Source: Ashinkailepas kermadecensis (lineage: Eukaryota > Arthropoda > Thecostraca > Neolepadidae). Taken from it: 64,000 nucleotides of DNA. Positions 44,576-56,739 of this stretch are shown in pieces; position 1 is the stretch's first letter, and each line of letters opens with the position of its first letter. Where the stretch lies: positions 108,501-172,500 of the forward strand of contig JAOTOM010004568.1 in assembly GCA_034440615.1 (NCBI GenBank), in the 5' to 3' direction. Made by a program: the position numbers and the translations under genes. The notes under the pieces are model-generated. The model was given only the letters and a program-made list of their open reading frames with translations, ran no database searches and was not told where the DNA came from.

Positions 44576-45899
44576 CAGGCTTAAGAAAATGCGTTGCTTT
44601 AGAGATGGGTGTGCAGCTGCGTGGATGAGTATCAAAACAGATGCAATCTTATCAACATTCATTACTGCGAATTTCCCTTGGGAATTTCGGGCGAATGGCA
44701 GTTGTTTCATACCGCCCACGGAAAGAACGCTAGCGACGGAATAGAAGGGACAGTGTTGAGAGGAAAGAAGGTCTGGCTCATTCCCATGACGACCAAATAA
44801 TTTCAACCCAGGCCATCGCGAATTTTACTTGTGGATTGCTTGCGAGTGGCAATTTTATGGTACATACATTACACGAAGAGGACGCGTATGACTGGATAGG
44901 AGGAAGAGCAAAGAGTTCGACGAAAGAAGTATCAACCCCATGTCGACGAAACACTGTCGATCGAGAACCTTGATCTGGGTTGAAAGTATTTAGCCGACAT
45001 GGAGTTCAGACAGACTTTCTTCCGCCGCAGCACTCTTTGCTGCCCTCCTTTGATTTCCTATCCATGAAGTTCTTGTCATCGATTCGCGTCCTGTTTGTCG
45101 ACACACCAAGGTTGACGTAGCAGATAGGCGCCTCCAGGAGCGCTTCTCCGAAGCGGCGACCGTCGGGAACACTCAGTATCTGCGCGTGTTCCGTCCTGAA
45201 GGTCTGACGACTATGAGTGTCGCTGAGCTTTACGGATGAGCAGGCCGCGATGCCGTACAGTCCATGCTATTAACATGCTAGTGCTGCTGCCCTTATTGCT
45301 GTGTCTTCGGCTGAGGAACTGCATTTTATATAATTGTTTAGTGCATCAAGCTGTGTGTACCGGCGTTTTAGTAGTGTACCGCTTGTGCTCCGATGTGGCA
45401 GTGTTCACTGTGTGAGGATCCATCTAATGTGCCAACGGATAATGCATCAGTGTGACACATAAACTTGCTTCGGTTATTCAATAGATGTATGGGCTTAGGG
45501 ATGTGAAAAGTGAGGGAAAATGATCTGTGGGTACCACTCTCGTCAAACACGCACCCATGAGTACAGGGCTGGAGATCTCATACGAAGCCCGGGGTCCAGG
45601 TCCTTATTTTCAAGGCACAATTTCAGATTCAATATGGATAATGCAAATTAACATTGACAGGGTACAAACCAGGGGGGATCCAGACCCGACCCACCCGGGC
45701 TATCCAGCCATGCATGCATATTATACGCTTATGCGTAAAAGGAAGCTTCTGATGTGCATGAGGACACCATCAGCAATGGAAGGGGACAGGTCTCCCATTA
45801 CCACGGGCCAGATCACAGCACCACACATAGACGATACAACGCTGGCTATGGGGGCCGGTGTTGTCTTATTCATTTATTCAGCCCCTGGCAACAAACGAT
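44576..45899. other. Gene-free stretch
   Basis: A 145-codon open frame (45,527-45,964) runs into the palindrome arm and has no known motif; I do not call it as a gene. Confidence 0.4.
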
Positions 45900-46509
45900 G
45901 TACACTCGCTTTCGGTGGGATGTTCGGGGGTACCCTTAGCATGGCTGGCTCACTAGGAACGTAGGCTGTGACGTTGCACACCAAAAATTACTGGTAGGCT
46001 GCGCCGTTTCACAGTTATGAGTTGCGTGACAGTCTACCAGCTTCGCCACCGGCCAGCGTCCGAGCCATAGGATTCGCGGGTGTGGTCGTCACGCGACCAT
46101 TTGCCCTGCAGCCATGCAGTGGTAAACACGGGTCTTCCCTGTTCCCGCCTTGCATTCCTCTGTCGGCGAAACAACATTGGCAGTTAAACGAGCAGGTTAC
46201 TGGGCTTCTGTCCATAAGCAACAATTGATAGCTGCGGATTTCTGACTCCAGCAACACAGAATGAGCAGGAAAGGTTGGAGAAAGCTCAGTTGCAAAGATG
46301 TAGCGAAAGGAGATGGGAGGTTTATGATGTCAATGAAGTATTCTGTGTCACCAAAATAATAATAGAATGTCCAACATTTATACGTTTTAGAAATGTAGTT
46401 CGAACTCTTGCTCGGGTGGCCTTATGAACCAGGATCCAATTGCTAAGAAGAACTGGTTTCGTGAACCCTGGCCATGATTCCATAAATTACAGTTTTACAG
46501 TCTAAATTT

Positions 46510-46713
46510 GGCAAAGCGCTTCACGTGCCGTCAATACACCGACACGGCGTCCCCGGCAGCTCGCTCTCGACCTTATCGTGCCAATTGCCAACTGACCCTC
46601 CCAGCCGGGGACTAAAAGCGAGCACGCGAAGCGACTCGAAACCAGCATTGCCAGGACAGCGGAGACGGGTGCACCACAGCGCTCTAGCCAACTAAGCTAC
46701 CGAGGCGGCAAGT
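46510..46713 (-). repeat. SINE family A sequence in the left arm
   Basis: The tRNA-like head (GCCGCCTCGGTAGCTTAGTT on the minus strand) and body match 47,222-47,425 and 30,082-30,290. Confidence 0.75.
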
Positions 46714-47221
46714 CACAGGGAGGCACTTGCTTGCTTAATTCAGATTCATTGACAAGTCAATTAGTTACTTGATTAAATTCCATGTACTTCATTGAGAATC
46801 ACATGTTTTAGGGCGCAAGGTATGTGTTGCGTGATATCATATTATTTATTGCATATGTTGTGCACAGTACTGCAAGCGACATATTCAGAATTCCGTGGGG
46901 ATAAAGTATTTCTTAACGCTGATACCATCTAACTATTTTACCATACAAAGATTTTACTTTATATGAAGCAATATAAAGTAAAATCTTTGTATGGTAAAAT
47001 AGTTGGATGGTACCAGCGTGAAGAAATACTTTATCCCCACGGAATTCTGAATATGCCGCTTGCAGTACAGTGCACAACATATGCAATAAATAATATGATA
47101 TCATGCAACACATTCCTTGAGCCCTAGAACATGTGATTCTCAATGAAGTAGATGCAATTTAATCAAATAACTAATTGACTTGTCAATGAATCTCAATTAA
47201 GCAAGCAAGTGCCTCCCTGTG

Positions 47222-47425
47222 ACTTGCCGCCTCGGTAGCTTAGTTGGCTAGAGCGCTGTCGTGCACCCGTCTTCGCTGTCCTGGCAATGCTGGGTTCGAG
47301 TCGCTTCGGGTGCTCGCTTTTAGTCCCCGGCTGGGAGTGTCAGTTGGCAATTGGCACGATAAGGTCGAGAGCGAGCTGCCGGGGACGCCGTGTCGGTGTA
47401 TTGACGGCACGTGGAGCGCTTTGCC
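47222..47425 (+). repeat. SINE family A sequence in the right arm
   Basis: Starts GCCGCCTCGGTAGCTTAGTT, has B-box GGGTTCGAGTC and the shared body ending TTGACGGCACG. It is the mirror partner of the left-arm copy. Confidence 0.78.
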
Positions 47426-48035
47426 AAATTTAGACTGTAAAACTGTAATTCATGGAATCATGGCCAGGGTTCACGAAACCAGCTCTTCTTAGCAATTGGA
47501 TCCTGGTTCATAAAGCCACTCCAGCAAGAGTTCGAACTACATTTCTAAAACGTATAAATTTTGGGCATTCTATTATTATTTTGGGGCCAGAGAATACTTC
47601 ATTGACATCATAAACCTCCCATCTCCTTTCGCTACATCTTTGCAACTGAGCTTTTTCCAACCTTTCCTGCTCATTCTGTGTTGCTGGAGTCAGAAATCCG
47701 CAGCTATCAATTGTTGCTTATCGACAGAAGTCCAGCAACCTGCTCGTTTAACTGCCAATGTTGTTTCGCCGACAGAGGAATGCAAGGCGGGAACAGGGAA
47801 GACCCGTGTTTACCACTGCATGGCTGCAGGGCAAATGGTCGCGTGACGACCACACCCGCGAATCCTATGGCTCGGACGCTGGCCGGTGGCGAAGCTGGTA
47901 GACTGTCACGCAACTCATAACTGTGAAACGGCGCAGCCTACCAGTAATTTTTGGTGTGCAGCGTTACAGCCTAAGTTCCTAGTGAGCTAGCCATGCTAAG
48001 GGTACCCCCGAACATCCCACCGAAAGCGAGTGTAC

Positions 48036-48812
48036 CATGGAGTACTACTCAGGTCACCTCGAAGGTAGTGTTTCCGAAGCAGAAGAAATTGTACACATAT
48101 TTGTACGAAGAACTGGTTGCAATGCTAACAATAAGTTAACCTATCTGCAGATGCAAAAGCATAAATGCATGTTATTCAGAATCCAATATTTCATGCCACC
48201 AGCAAATAATCGACAGTTTGTTTGCTTCCCTTTGCTATCAATATTATTCCTCTTTTATAGTTGCTTTCTGTGGCAAGGCAAGCCTCTGCCTGGGCAACAC
48301 AGCTTTTCGCACTGACATGACGCACACAAAAAGACATATTAATGGAAAGGTAAAAAATCGCATACTTTCACAGTTCAACCATAATGCACTTGGATTCATT
48401 TTTACATCTAAACAAGTCAAATAGTGTGTTATGATCAGGCCAAGGCAGGTCACGTTACTAAAGATCATGAGATTACAAAGTCAAAATGTTGTCAACATCA
48501 AAAACCAAAAGAGTGGCAATGATTCTGAAATCGAGACCTTTTCAATTGATATATAACATTTGCGTCATCGCATCAGTTTTATAAGACACACAGGTTAATA
48601 AAGTTACCCTACATCGCTCACTTCTAGAAACGCTATATCTCGAAAACTGTCAGCTTGATCGAGCCAAACATCTCGGGAATGAATCCAGAGCACCAAACAA
48701 TCATTTATAAAAGTTAGTTCAGAAAGGAGGGATGATCGCGTTTTCTTTTCGCAGGTCGTCGATTAGTGGTGAAACGCCAAGTTGGGCCCAAACCCGTATG
48801 GCACGTATGCGC

Positions 48813-48813
<1 letters not shown>
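48036..48813. other. Gene-free stretch
   Basis: No supported features. Confidence 0.4.
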
Positions 48814-49094
<281 letters not shown>

Positions 49095-49429
49095 TAGCAT
49101 AGCTTAGAAGCAGATAATTAGCTACGCATTGCTCATTGACCACAATCGCGGAACCGGCATTTAATTCTGTCTTCTGCAGACTCTCTATCGTCTTACAATA
49201 CGTTTTCCATCGTTTGTGTGTTCATGCACGATATTCATAAGCATAACTAGGGTTTGTAAGTAGAACATTCATTATATTTTCGACATTTCATCCTTCTACG
49301 GACATTTTCAAGACTAGGTCAAATTGGTCGCTATAAAAAGTTTATATACCAATAAAATATATGCGCATGCGATACATAGCATACTGCACTCACATTTTAG
49401 TTACTTACGATGAGAACGCGAAAACCAAA

Positions 49430-49880
49430 ACCAAGAACAAATGTCATCGGGTCATCGCTGTCATTCACCATACCGCCTGATGGTGAGATGTGAGCCATCA
49501 TATAGTAGCAACGTGCCTCGTACATTGCTCTGGCGGTTGATGGTTGGGTCAATCTCCCCGATAAAAACTGCTTCCAAGATTTGGAGGCGGCGATTATCAA
49601 AGGCTGTTCCTAGAACTTTGGCATTGAGAGCCATGTCGGAGCGTGTGAAGTGGCTAGAATGGTCTCGTTTGGTCTTCGGTGTGTGTCTGTGGCTCGCCCT
49701 GTTGTAAGTGCATTGTTATTCGGTGGCTAAGGATGTGGTCGGGTGCCCAACGCAACCAATGTTCTGCAGGAGCGCACACTCTCCTTTTATTCCTTTGTAA
49801 AAGTAGACTACGTTGGACATTTTCAAAAGGGTTTTGCCGCGATTTGGGTTGTTGCTCATGATCAGGTTAGACGTTGCTGG
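49430..49880 (-). pseudogene. Penelope-like element fragment, GIY-YIG nuclease end
   Basis: On the minus strand the frame reads SNVVYFYKGIKGECALLQN, then CVGHPTTSLATE, a stop, and further on VLGTAFDNRRLQILEAVFIG and EIDPTINRQ. This is the GIY-YIG nuclease with the ILEA...P.IN.Q C-terminal block of Penelope-like elements. One internal stop breaks it. The RT part is absent. Confidence 0.68.
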
Positions 49881-50432
49881 GCTGCGGTAGTATACGAATA
49901 GCGCTAGTCCGTCCTGGGCGTTAGTAGGGATGCAGACGTTCTTAATGATGCGCTTGAGCGTTTTCTGTTTTCTTTTTCAGATATAATACTCAACGTTTCA
50001 TCTAGCCGGATACATTTTCAAAAGTGAAGTATGGAGGAATGAAACAATGAAATCGTTGGATCATATGAATAAAATCATCGACCGTGTGCGGAGCTGTACA
50101 ATCGCATTGCGTACTTCAAAAGCAAAAATTAGAACCATGCTGGTTTATAGTTGATGACAAAATGATCAAACCGCAAGCATAACATGCATACAAACATCTA
50201 ATTATAACACTGCGGATGATAACCCAGTACGATATAGGTGGTCCTCATAAAGCCGCAGGACCTAACTTGCATTCACCTGCCATTTCGTGGTTGTGTCCCT
50301 GGTTCTGATGTAAGTGGCATCTAGTGCTATGAGTAGCCGCTGGTGTGGTGGCTTGGACCATCATTCTGCAGGTGCATTGTGAAGCATCTGGGGAGCGTTG
50401 TATATGTGTTGCTTATTTACCAACTATTGGAG
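49881..50432. other. Gene-free stretch
   Basis: No supported features. Confidence 0.4.
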
Positions 50433-50629
<197 letters not shown>

Positions 50630-51484
50630 GATACCTGGCTGGAATTCAACGGCATAGTGCTCCAGCAACGCGATTATGGCCCACACTGTAGGGATCGGGG
50701 AGCCACGCGACCATGGCCCACACTGTAGGGACCGGCACTTGGGTAACCTGAGTAGCAGGGAGCACCGACACCACCAGCTGGTGACCCTACACGGCGCGTG
50801 TTGATTCCACAAAGTAGCACCTCTGGTTCACTGCAGCGTCGCTTCTAACGAGCACCCGAGCCGTAAATTTCACAGATCGAGCCCATTGCGCCATTTATCT
50901 GTTGATGACCAAGCAGGGGTAGAGCGGGATGATCGAAAGAGTTTGAAATAGAAAATCGGCAGTGTTCGTCGTGCCGGTGTTGGCGAGAAAATTTAATATA
51001 CTTACTATTTGTGGAGCAGCTGGCGTTTGGACGATCGATGCCGTCGGCGTCCGAATACTGAAGAGAAGCGGTCTACCGGCCTGAAATGGGTCGAGCCATG
51101 AGAAAAGCGGCAGACAGAGACAGCGCGAAGGAGACAGGGAGACAGGGAGAGGGAGAGTAAAAGAGGAGCGTCAGAAAGGAGAGACGGGAGGGGAGGTGCA
51201 GGTAGATATAAACAGCAATGGAGATGAAAAGCGAGATGAAGAGAAGGAGGGCAGGAGAGGGAGAGAACGGAAAAGTGATCGGTGTCAGGAGGATGGAGAG
51301 AGGTAATGAGGTGGTGGTGAGAGGGAATGAAGGGAAGGAACAATAGTGAGAGATACCACAGGTAGTCACTTAAGTTATACCCACCTGTGCCCTACATAAT
51401 GCACTGGCATTGCACGTGGTCACTGATGTTCGGTACGAACTATAATGGAGATGGTCAGTCTTCTCATAGCCCCAGCACCTTCGG
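50630..51484. other. Gene-free stretch with strand-biased GA-rich tract
   Basis: From 51,095 to 51,350 the plus strand is dominated by G and A (GGAGACAGGGAGACAGGGAG and similar), which could form triplex DNA. No gene is supported. Confidence 0.5.
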
Positions 51485-51690
51485 TCACCATCTGAGCCAC
51501 TACAGACCGACAGTACGGACAGCACCTTGGGAATCATCTGAGCCACTACAGACCGACAGTACGGATAGCACCTTGGACCATCATCTGAGCCACTACAGAC
51601 CGACAGTACGGACAGCACCTTGGACCATCATCTGAGCCACTACAGACCGACAGTACGGACAGCACCTTGTGCATCATCTGAGCCACTGCT
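51485..51690 (+). repeat. 47-bp minisatellite, about 4 units
   Basis: The unit is ATCATCTGAGCCACTACAGA, CCGACAGTACGGACAGCACC, then TTGGACC. The last unit diverges into GCTGGCCGGCAGGACGG. Confidence 0.9.
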
Positions 51691-52563
51691 GGCCGGCAGG
51701 ACGGCCGCTGTCACAATGACATCCATGGCTGGCTTTGACGACCGGATCGATGATGAAGCAGCCCATCCTGAGATCCTTCGCCTGCTGTGTGGGACGAATC
51801 CAGATCGAGCCGGGCTCACGGCACGCTGCCGGCCGAGTGTGCTCAGCGGATTTTTCGCCAGCTAACGCAGCTTTAGTCTGCCGTATTGCAGACGTGATCA
51901 TTGATTGCAGTGGCAGCCGTCGGCACGATGCAGCACTCTGGCGTCGGATTGCTAACGCCCACCACAGGCTCCAGTGTGCTGTCGTTTTATTCTGGAGCAT
52001 GGGTGGGACACAGTCCAAGGAGAACACAACGGAGCCAGCGAATGTTCACCATGCAGATGGTGAACGTAGACTCCCACTGTGGCATGACAGCCTGCCGACC
52101 TAGCATTTCTAATAGGTGTTGTGTCACATGTGTTTGACTGGCGGTTTCCAGTATGGAGGGCGCCCCTCCACGGTACGCCACGAACGGACTGACGACATTG
52201 TCAGAAGCTGGCTACATCACATCTGGGAGTATTTCAGGGAAGCGTCGCTACTACGGCTCCGACGACCTTCGGAGAATCGTTTCTCAAAACTCACATCGGC
52301 ACTGTAGAGCACGGTGCTCAATGGCACTGCAGCAACAGACACTCGCAGTTGCTTAGACTGTAATCATCAGCACATATGCAACAGCTCACTTGCGACAGAA
52401 ATACTGTGGTCTGTATGACACGATGCGACGGTCTAAGAAAGTACAAATGCACAAACAAATAAAAAACCAAAAAGAAGGAACGGTCTACTCATGATGCTGA
52501 AACATCGTGCCTCCTTAACATGACTAACATGACCCCCCCCCCACACACACACACAACGAGACA
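51691..52563. other. Gene-free stretch
   Basis: Open frames of 60-120 codons lie on both strands at 51,674-52,356; none shows a known motif. A 10-C run at 52,533-52,542 borders a CA run. Confidence 0.4.
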
Positions 52564-52686
52564 CTTGAACATGGGTTGTTCAGGAGACACCTCGTGATGT
52601 CTCCTGGACACGGGGTGTTCAGGAGATACCTCGTGATGTCTCCTGGGCACATTGTGTTCAGGAGACACCTCCTGATGTCTCCTAAA
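52564..52686 (+). repeat. Hairpin-type tandem repeat, three units
   Basis: Each unit is TTCAGGAGACACCTCGTGAT then GTCTCCTGG: an AGGAGACA arm facing TGTCTCCT, so every unit can fold back. The step is about 40 bp. Confidence 0.8.
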
Positions 52687-53325
52687 CTATGGACTTGCGA
52701 AAATAAACTGGAGACGCAGATGTCATAGCAGTCCCGGACATCTTGCCCCGCGCCTGAGGTGACATACGTTAAACTGCGCACAGCAGGAGTAATCCACACC
52801 AGAACAGAATTCCCTGCTTCTCTCCGCATGCCCTCATCTTTGCTTGTGCAGCTCGCCGTTGAAATAGTGTGGCGACAATGGTGGAGTGTGTCGCAGCTGC
52901 CTCGCGCCACCTGTGATGGATGGCCCGAGTTTGGAGCCGCTGTTGCCACGGATTGGAAGCCCGTGTCAGTATGCCTGAAGGGACGCAGCGGAATCGCTAA
53001 TTCCATCGAGCCATAATTGGATGCAACGGTGCAGAACTGGGTGGGGATTCCGACCACGGCCGACCGTCCGTTTCCCAGGATGAGCGCCAGACATCGTGCT
53101 CAGTCGGGTCAAGGTCTGCCGCTTAATGGCCCGCTCACGTCAAGCTTCGAGGTAAATGCGCTGATAACCGGAATTGAAGCGAGATGCAAAGATGTTCACC
53201 ATTTATTGATCGGCTGAATTGTTGCGCAATCTCTGTTTCGTTCCATCGGATGATTTTGTCGGAGAGGACACGTGCCTCCAATCTGTGTCAACAGCGGCTC
53301 CACAGTCTCGCAATCCACTACAGGT
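52687..53325. other. Gene-free stretch
   Basis: No supported features. Confidence 0.4.
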
Positions 53326-53694
53326 GACACATGACGAAAAAGTGCAATCCGTCTGCGTAAAAGAACAGGTTTACCGGTGTCAATGCAAATCCGGGGACTG
53401 TGTAATCTGTGGGGTATACTCCATTGGTCTGACGACAACTTCGCTGAGCAGGCGCGTGACGATGCATTTGCAGGAGCCCCCCGCCCATGGAGCACTTCAG
53501 GACCGCCACTCCGTCTTTACACGAGACAGTCTGATATCCAACACCACTATACTTGCACACGATACAACGACCACAGAAGACTCACGGCGCTAGAAATACT
53601 GCGCATTATGTGCATTAGGCATACCGCACCTATCATCAACATATATACCAAGCAGCTGACACAACTCCCACTGTATGATAGAGTTATGGTGCAG
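53326..53694 (+). pseudogene. Penelope-like element fragment, GIY-YIG nuclease end
   Basis: The frame reads VYRCQCKSGDCVICGVYSIG, then LTTTSLSRRVTMHLQ, the catalytic part of a Penelope-type GIY-YIG nuclease, and then SLISNTTILAHD. A frame change near 53,575 leads to RRLTALEILRIMCIRHTAPI and IN, the C-terminal block. It is broken and lacks the RT. Confidence 0.68.
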
Positions 53695-53959
53695 TTATGA
53701 ACGATATGGTGTGTGTGGGGGGGTCACTGGGTGGACACCAGTGGTGGACACCAATGGTCAGTGGTCATTGTGTGGACACCAGTCGGGACACCAGTGGTGT
53801 CTCGACCTAGTACAGTGGCGCTATGGAAGTATGAACCAAAATGGCAGGCATAGAAACTTCCATGCCATTAATTGCTTTTTAACACGGGGCCAATGATTGC
53901 TAGCTGGAAAGAATAACTTCCTCACATCATTTCTCAATACCAATAATTTCCTGATTCTT
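53695..53959. other. Short TGGACACCAG-rich stretch and spacer
   Basis: From 53,715 to 53,810, GGTGGACACCAGTGG-type motifs recur irregularly. No gene. Confidence 0.5.
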
Positions 53960-55445
53960 ACACCCATGAGTAGCGCATTACCAGCCGTGCGACAGTAGAT
54001 ATGTGTCACCGCCATGGGTGTCTCGACATGATGCAGTGGCGTATTACCAGCCGTGCGACAGTAGATATGTGTCACCACCATGGGTGTCTCGACATGATCC
54101 AGTGGCGTATTACCAGCCGTGCGACAGTAGATATGTGTCACCACCATGGGTGTCTCGACATGATCCAGTGGCGTATTACCAGCCGTGCGACAGTAGATGT
54201 GTCACCGCCATGGGTGTCTCGACATGATGCAGTAGCGTATTACCAGCCGTGCGACAGTAGATGTGTCACCGCCATGGGTGTCTCGACATGATCCAGTGGC
54301 GTATTACCAGCCGTGCGACAGTAGATATGTGTCACCACCATGGGTGTCTCGACATGATCCAGTGGCGTATTACCAGCCGTGCGACAGTAGATGTGTCACC
54401 GCCATGGGTGTCTCGACATGATGCAGTAGCGTATTACCAGCCGTGCGACAGTAGATGTGTCACCGCCATGGGTGTCTCGACATGATCCAGTGGCGTATTA
54501 CCAGCCGTGCGACAGTAGATATGTGTCACCACCATGGGTGTCTCGACATGATCCAGTGGCGTATTACCAGCCGTGCGACAGTAGATATGTGTCACCGCCA
54601 TGGGTGTCTCGACATGATCCAGTGGCGTATTACCAGCCGTGCGACAGTAGATATGTGTCACCACCATGGGTGTCTCGACATGATCCAGTGGCGTATTACC
54701 AGCCGTGCGACAGTAGATATGTGTCACCACCATGGGTGTCTCGACATGATCCAGTGGCGTATTACCAGCCGTGCGACAGTAGATGTGTCACCGCCATGGG
54801 TGTCTCGACATGATGCAGTAGCGTATTACCAGCCGTGCGACAGTAGATGTGTCACCGCCATGGGTGTCTCGACATGATCCAGTGGCGTATTACCAGCCGT
54901 GCGACAGTAGATATGTGTCACCACCATGGGTGTCTCGACATGATCCAGTGGCGTATTACCAGCCGTGCGACAGTAGATATGTGTCACCGCCATGGGTGTC
55001 TCGACATGATGCAGAAGCGTATTACCAGCCGTGCGACAGTAGATATGTGTCACCGTCATGGGTGTCTCGACATGATGCAGTAGCGTATTACCAGCCGTGC
55101 GACAGTAGATATGTGTCACCGCCATGGGTGTCTCGACATGATGCAGTGGCTATTACCAGCCGTGCGACAGTAGATTGTCACCGCCATGGGTGTCTCGACA
55201 TGATGCAGTAGCGTATTACCAGCCGTGCGACAGTAGATATGTGTCACCGTCATGGGTGTCTCGACATGATGCAGTGGCTATTACCAGCCGTGCGACAGTA
55301 GATGTGTCACCGCCATGGGTGTCTCGACATGATGCAGTAGCGTATTACCAGCCGTGCGACAGTAGATATGTGTCACCACCAATGGTGCCTCTTCATGATC
55401 CAGTGGCTTATTACCCGCCGTGCGACAGTAGCTGTGTGCTACCAC
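53960..55445 (+). repeat. 66/64-bp satellite, about 22 units, with higher-order pattern
   Basis: The unit is GTATTACCAGCCGTGCGACA, GTAGATATGTGTCACCACCA, TGGGTGTCTCGACATGATCC, AGTGGC (66 bp). A 64-bp form lacks one AT. Units differ at diagnostic sites (CACC or CGCC; CCAGTGG or GCAGTAG). A three-unit block (64-bp CGCC/GCAGTAG, 64-bp CGCC/CCAGTGG, 66-bp CACC/CCAGTGG) recurs near 54,196, 54,390 and 54,780. Because 66 is a multiple of three the array throws long frames; these are not genes. Confidence 0.97.
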
Positions 55446-55670
55446 CATAGGTGACGATGCAGTACGTTCTGGAAGCGTTCCTCATCACCCCCGTCCCAAT
55501 GTTGGCTTGCAGACGTAACTTCATTGTTTAACTTTGGGCCCTATGGGCGGCCCCTCAATCGATTTCATCCCTCTCATTTCCTCCGTGCATTTTCCCCGCC
55601 CAAATTATGTTCAGAAATTGGCGCCCCTGGTCACCAATAGCGGTGACCCGATTTGATGCCGGCTGCCCAG
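55446..55670. other. Spacer between satellites
   Basis: No supported features. Confidence 0.4.
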
Positions 55671-55857
55671 CATCATTGACGGTCGGATGTCCGTGTGCCA
55701 GCACCTTCATCATTGACGGTCGGATGTCCGTGTGCCAGCACCTTCATCATTGACGGTCGGATGTCCGTGTGCCAGCACCTTCATCATTGACGGTCGGATG
55801 TCCGTGTGCCAGCACCTTCATCATTCACGGTCGGATGTCCGTGTGCCAGCACCTTCG
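55671..55857 (+). repeat. 37-bp minisatellite, five units
   Basis: The unit is CATCATTGACGGTCGGATGT then CCGTGTGCCAGCACCTT, nearly identical five times. Confidence 0.95.
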
Positions 55858-56020
55858 CTAGCCGCCTATGCCTGCTGCTGAATGTAGCAGGTACCCTCGG
55901 ACAACAGTGTACGTTGGTATAACAGTGGTATTACGCAATTTTTCTTAGCATAGGTCTAATGCTATGAACACATGGCATAGTCGGTTGCCTAGTTACACTA
56001 TAGGCTATGGGCACACTATA

Positions 56021-56580
56021 GGCTGGTCACTTAGAACGTAGGCTGTGCCGCTTCACAGCAATTACTGGCAGGGAATTATGCACCGCTGCACAGTTAGGCC
56101 CTACGTGACAGCCTACCAGGTTGGCTACGAACCAGTGTCAAGAACAAGAATTCGCGTTTTGTGGTCGTCACGTGAGCTGTGGCCATGAAGTGAGAGAGAC
56201 CGGTCTATGCTGGTCCTGCCTTGCGTGACTCAATCGGACAAACAACACTGGCAGCTCAGTTAGCAGGCTACTACTGGACTCCTGTCGACAAGAAACGATT
56301 GATCACTACAGGTTTCGGACTTCGGAAGCACAGAATGAGCTGGAAAGGCTGGAAAGAGCTTGGCTGCAATGGGTGTAGCAAAAGGGCAGGAGCAGTTTAT
56401 TGTGTCACGTGCATGGTCTATGATGTCACGTGACGACTGTAAACGCGAATTCCTGTCCTTGGACACTGGCCCGTGGTCAACCTGGTAGACTGTCACGTAG
56501 CGCCTGACTGTGAAGCGGTGCAGTATTCCCTGCCAATAATTGCTGTGCAGCGTCACAGCCTACGTTCCTAGTGACCAGCC
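56021..56580. mobile_element. 560-bp inverted-repeat element (MITE-like)
   Basis: Terminal inverted repeats of about 130 bp start GGCTGGTCACTTAGAACGTA on the left; the right end reads GGCTGGTCACTAGGAACGTA inverted. The sequence from both ends inward is clearly related to the outer half of each palindrome arm at 45,943-46,340 (GTGGTCGTCACG, ACAACAYTGGCAG, AGAATGAGCWGGAAAGG). There is no transposase. ATA occurs on both sides, too short to count as a target duplication. Confidence 0.75.
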
Positions 56581-56739
56581 ATAGTAAATGTATACTGGAA
56601 CATAATTCGGTAACCGACTGTACATGAAGCACTTATTTTCACGTACATTCTGCATATAAATGTTAGTTTTCACAAAAACGTCACTGATGCTAATCGCCAC
56701 AAACCCTAATGCTCAACCTACGTCCAGGGCGTCCAAACT

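Larger units (their letters stand above)
45900..48035. mobile_element. 2.1-kb palindrome (fold-back structure)
   Basis: The left arm (45,900-46,964) and right arm (46,971-48,035) are each 1,065 bp and pair base for base around the 6-bp spacer GAAGCA; position p pairs with 93,935 minus p. Arms differ by scattered substitutions (about 3 of 28 bases near the centre, fewer outside), so it is not a simple read-through artefact. Each arm holds, from outside in, a part related to the element at 56,021-56,580 and then a family A SINE-like part. Matching 80-codon frames in both arms are by-products. No target duplication is evident outside. Confidence 0.9.

Noticed and set aside
45527..45964. 145-codon open frame as a gene
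   Set aside because: No motif, and it ends inside the palindrome arm; overlaps a structural boundary.
46015..47920. Matching 80-codon frames in the two palindrome arms
   Set aside because: The match follows from the inverted duplication. No motif, and antisense frames are equally open.
54001..55450. Long repeated-peptide frames in the 66-bp satellite
   Set aside because: The unit length is a multiple of three, so open frames are expected by chance. No start context, and frames end where 64-bp units occur.
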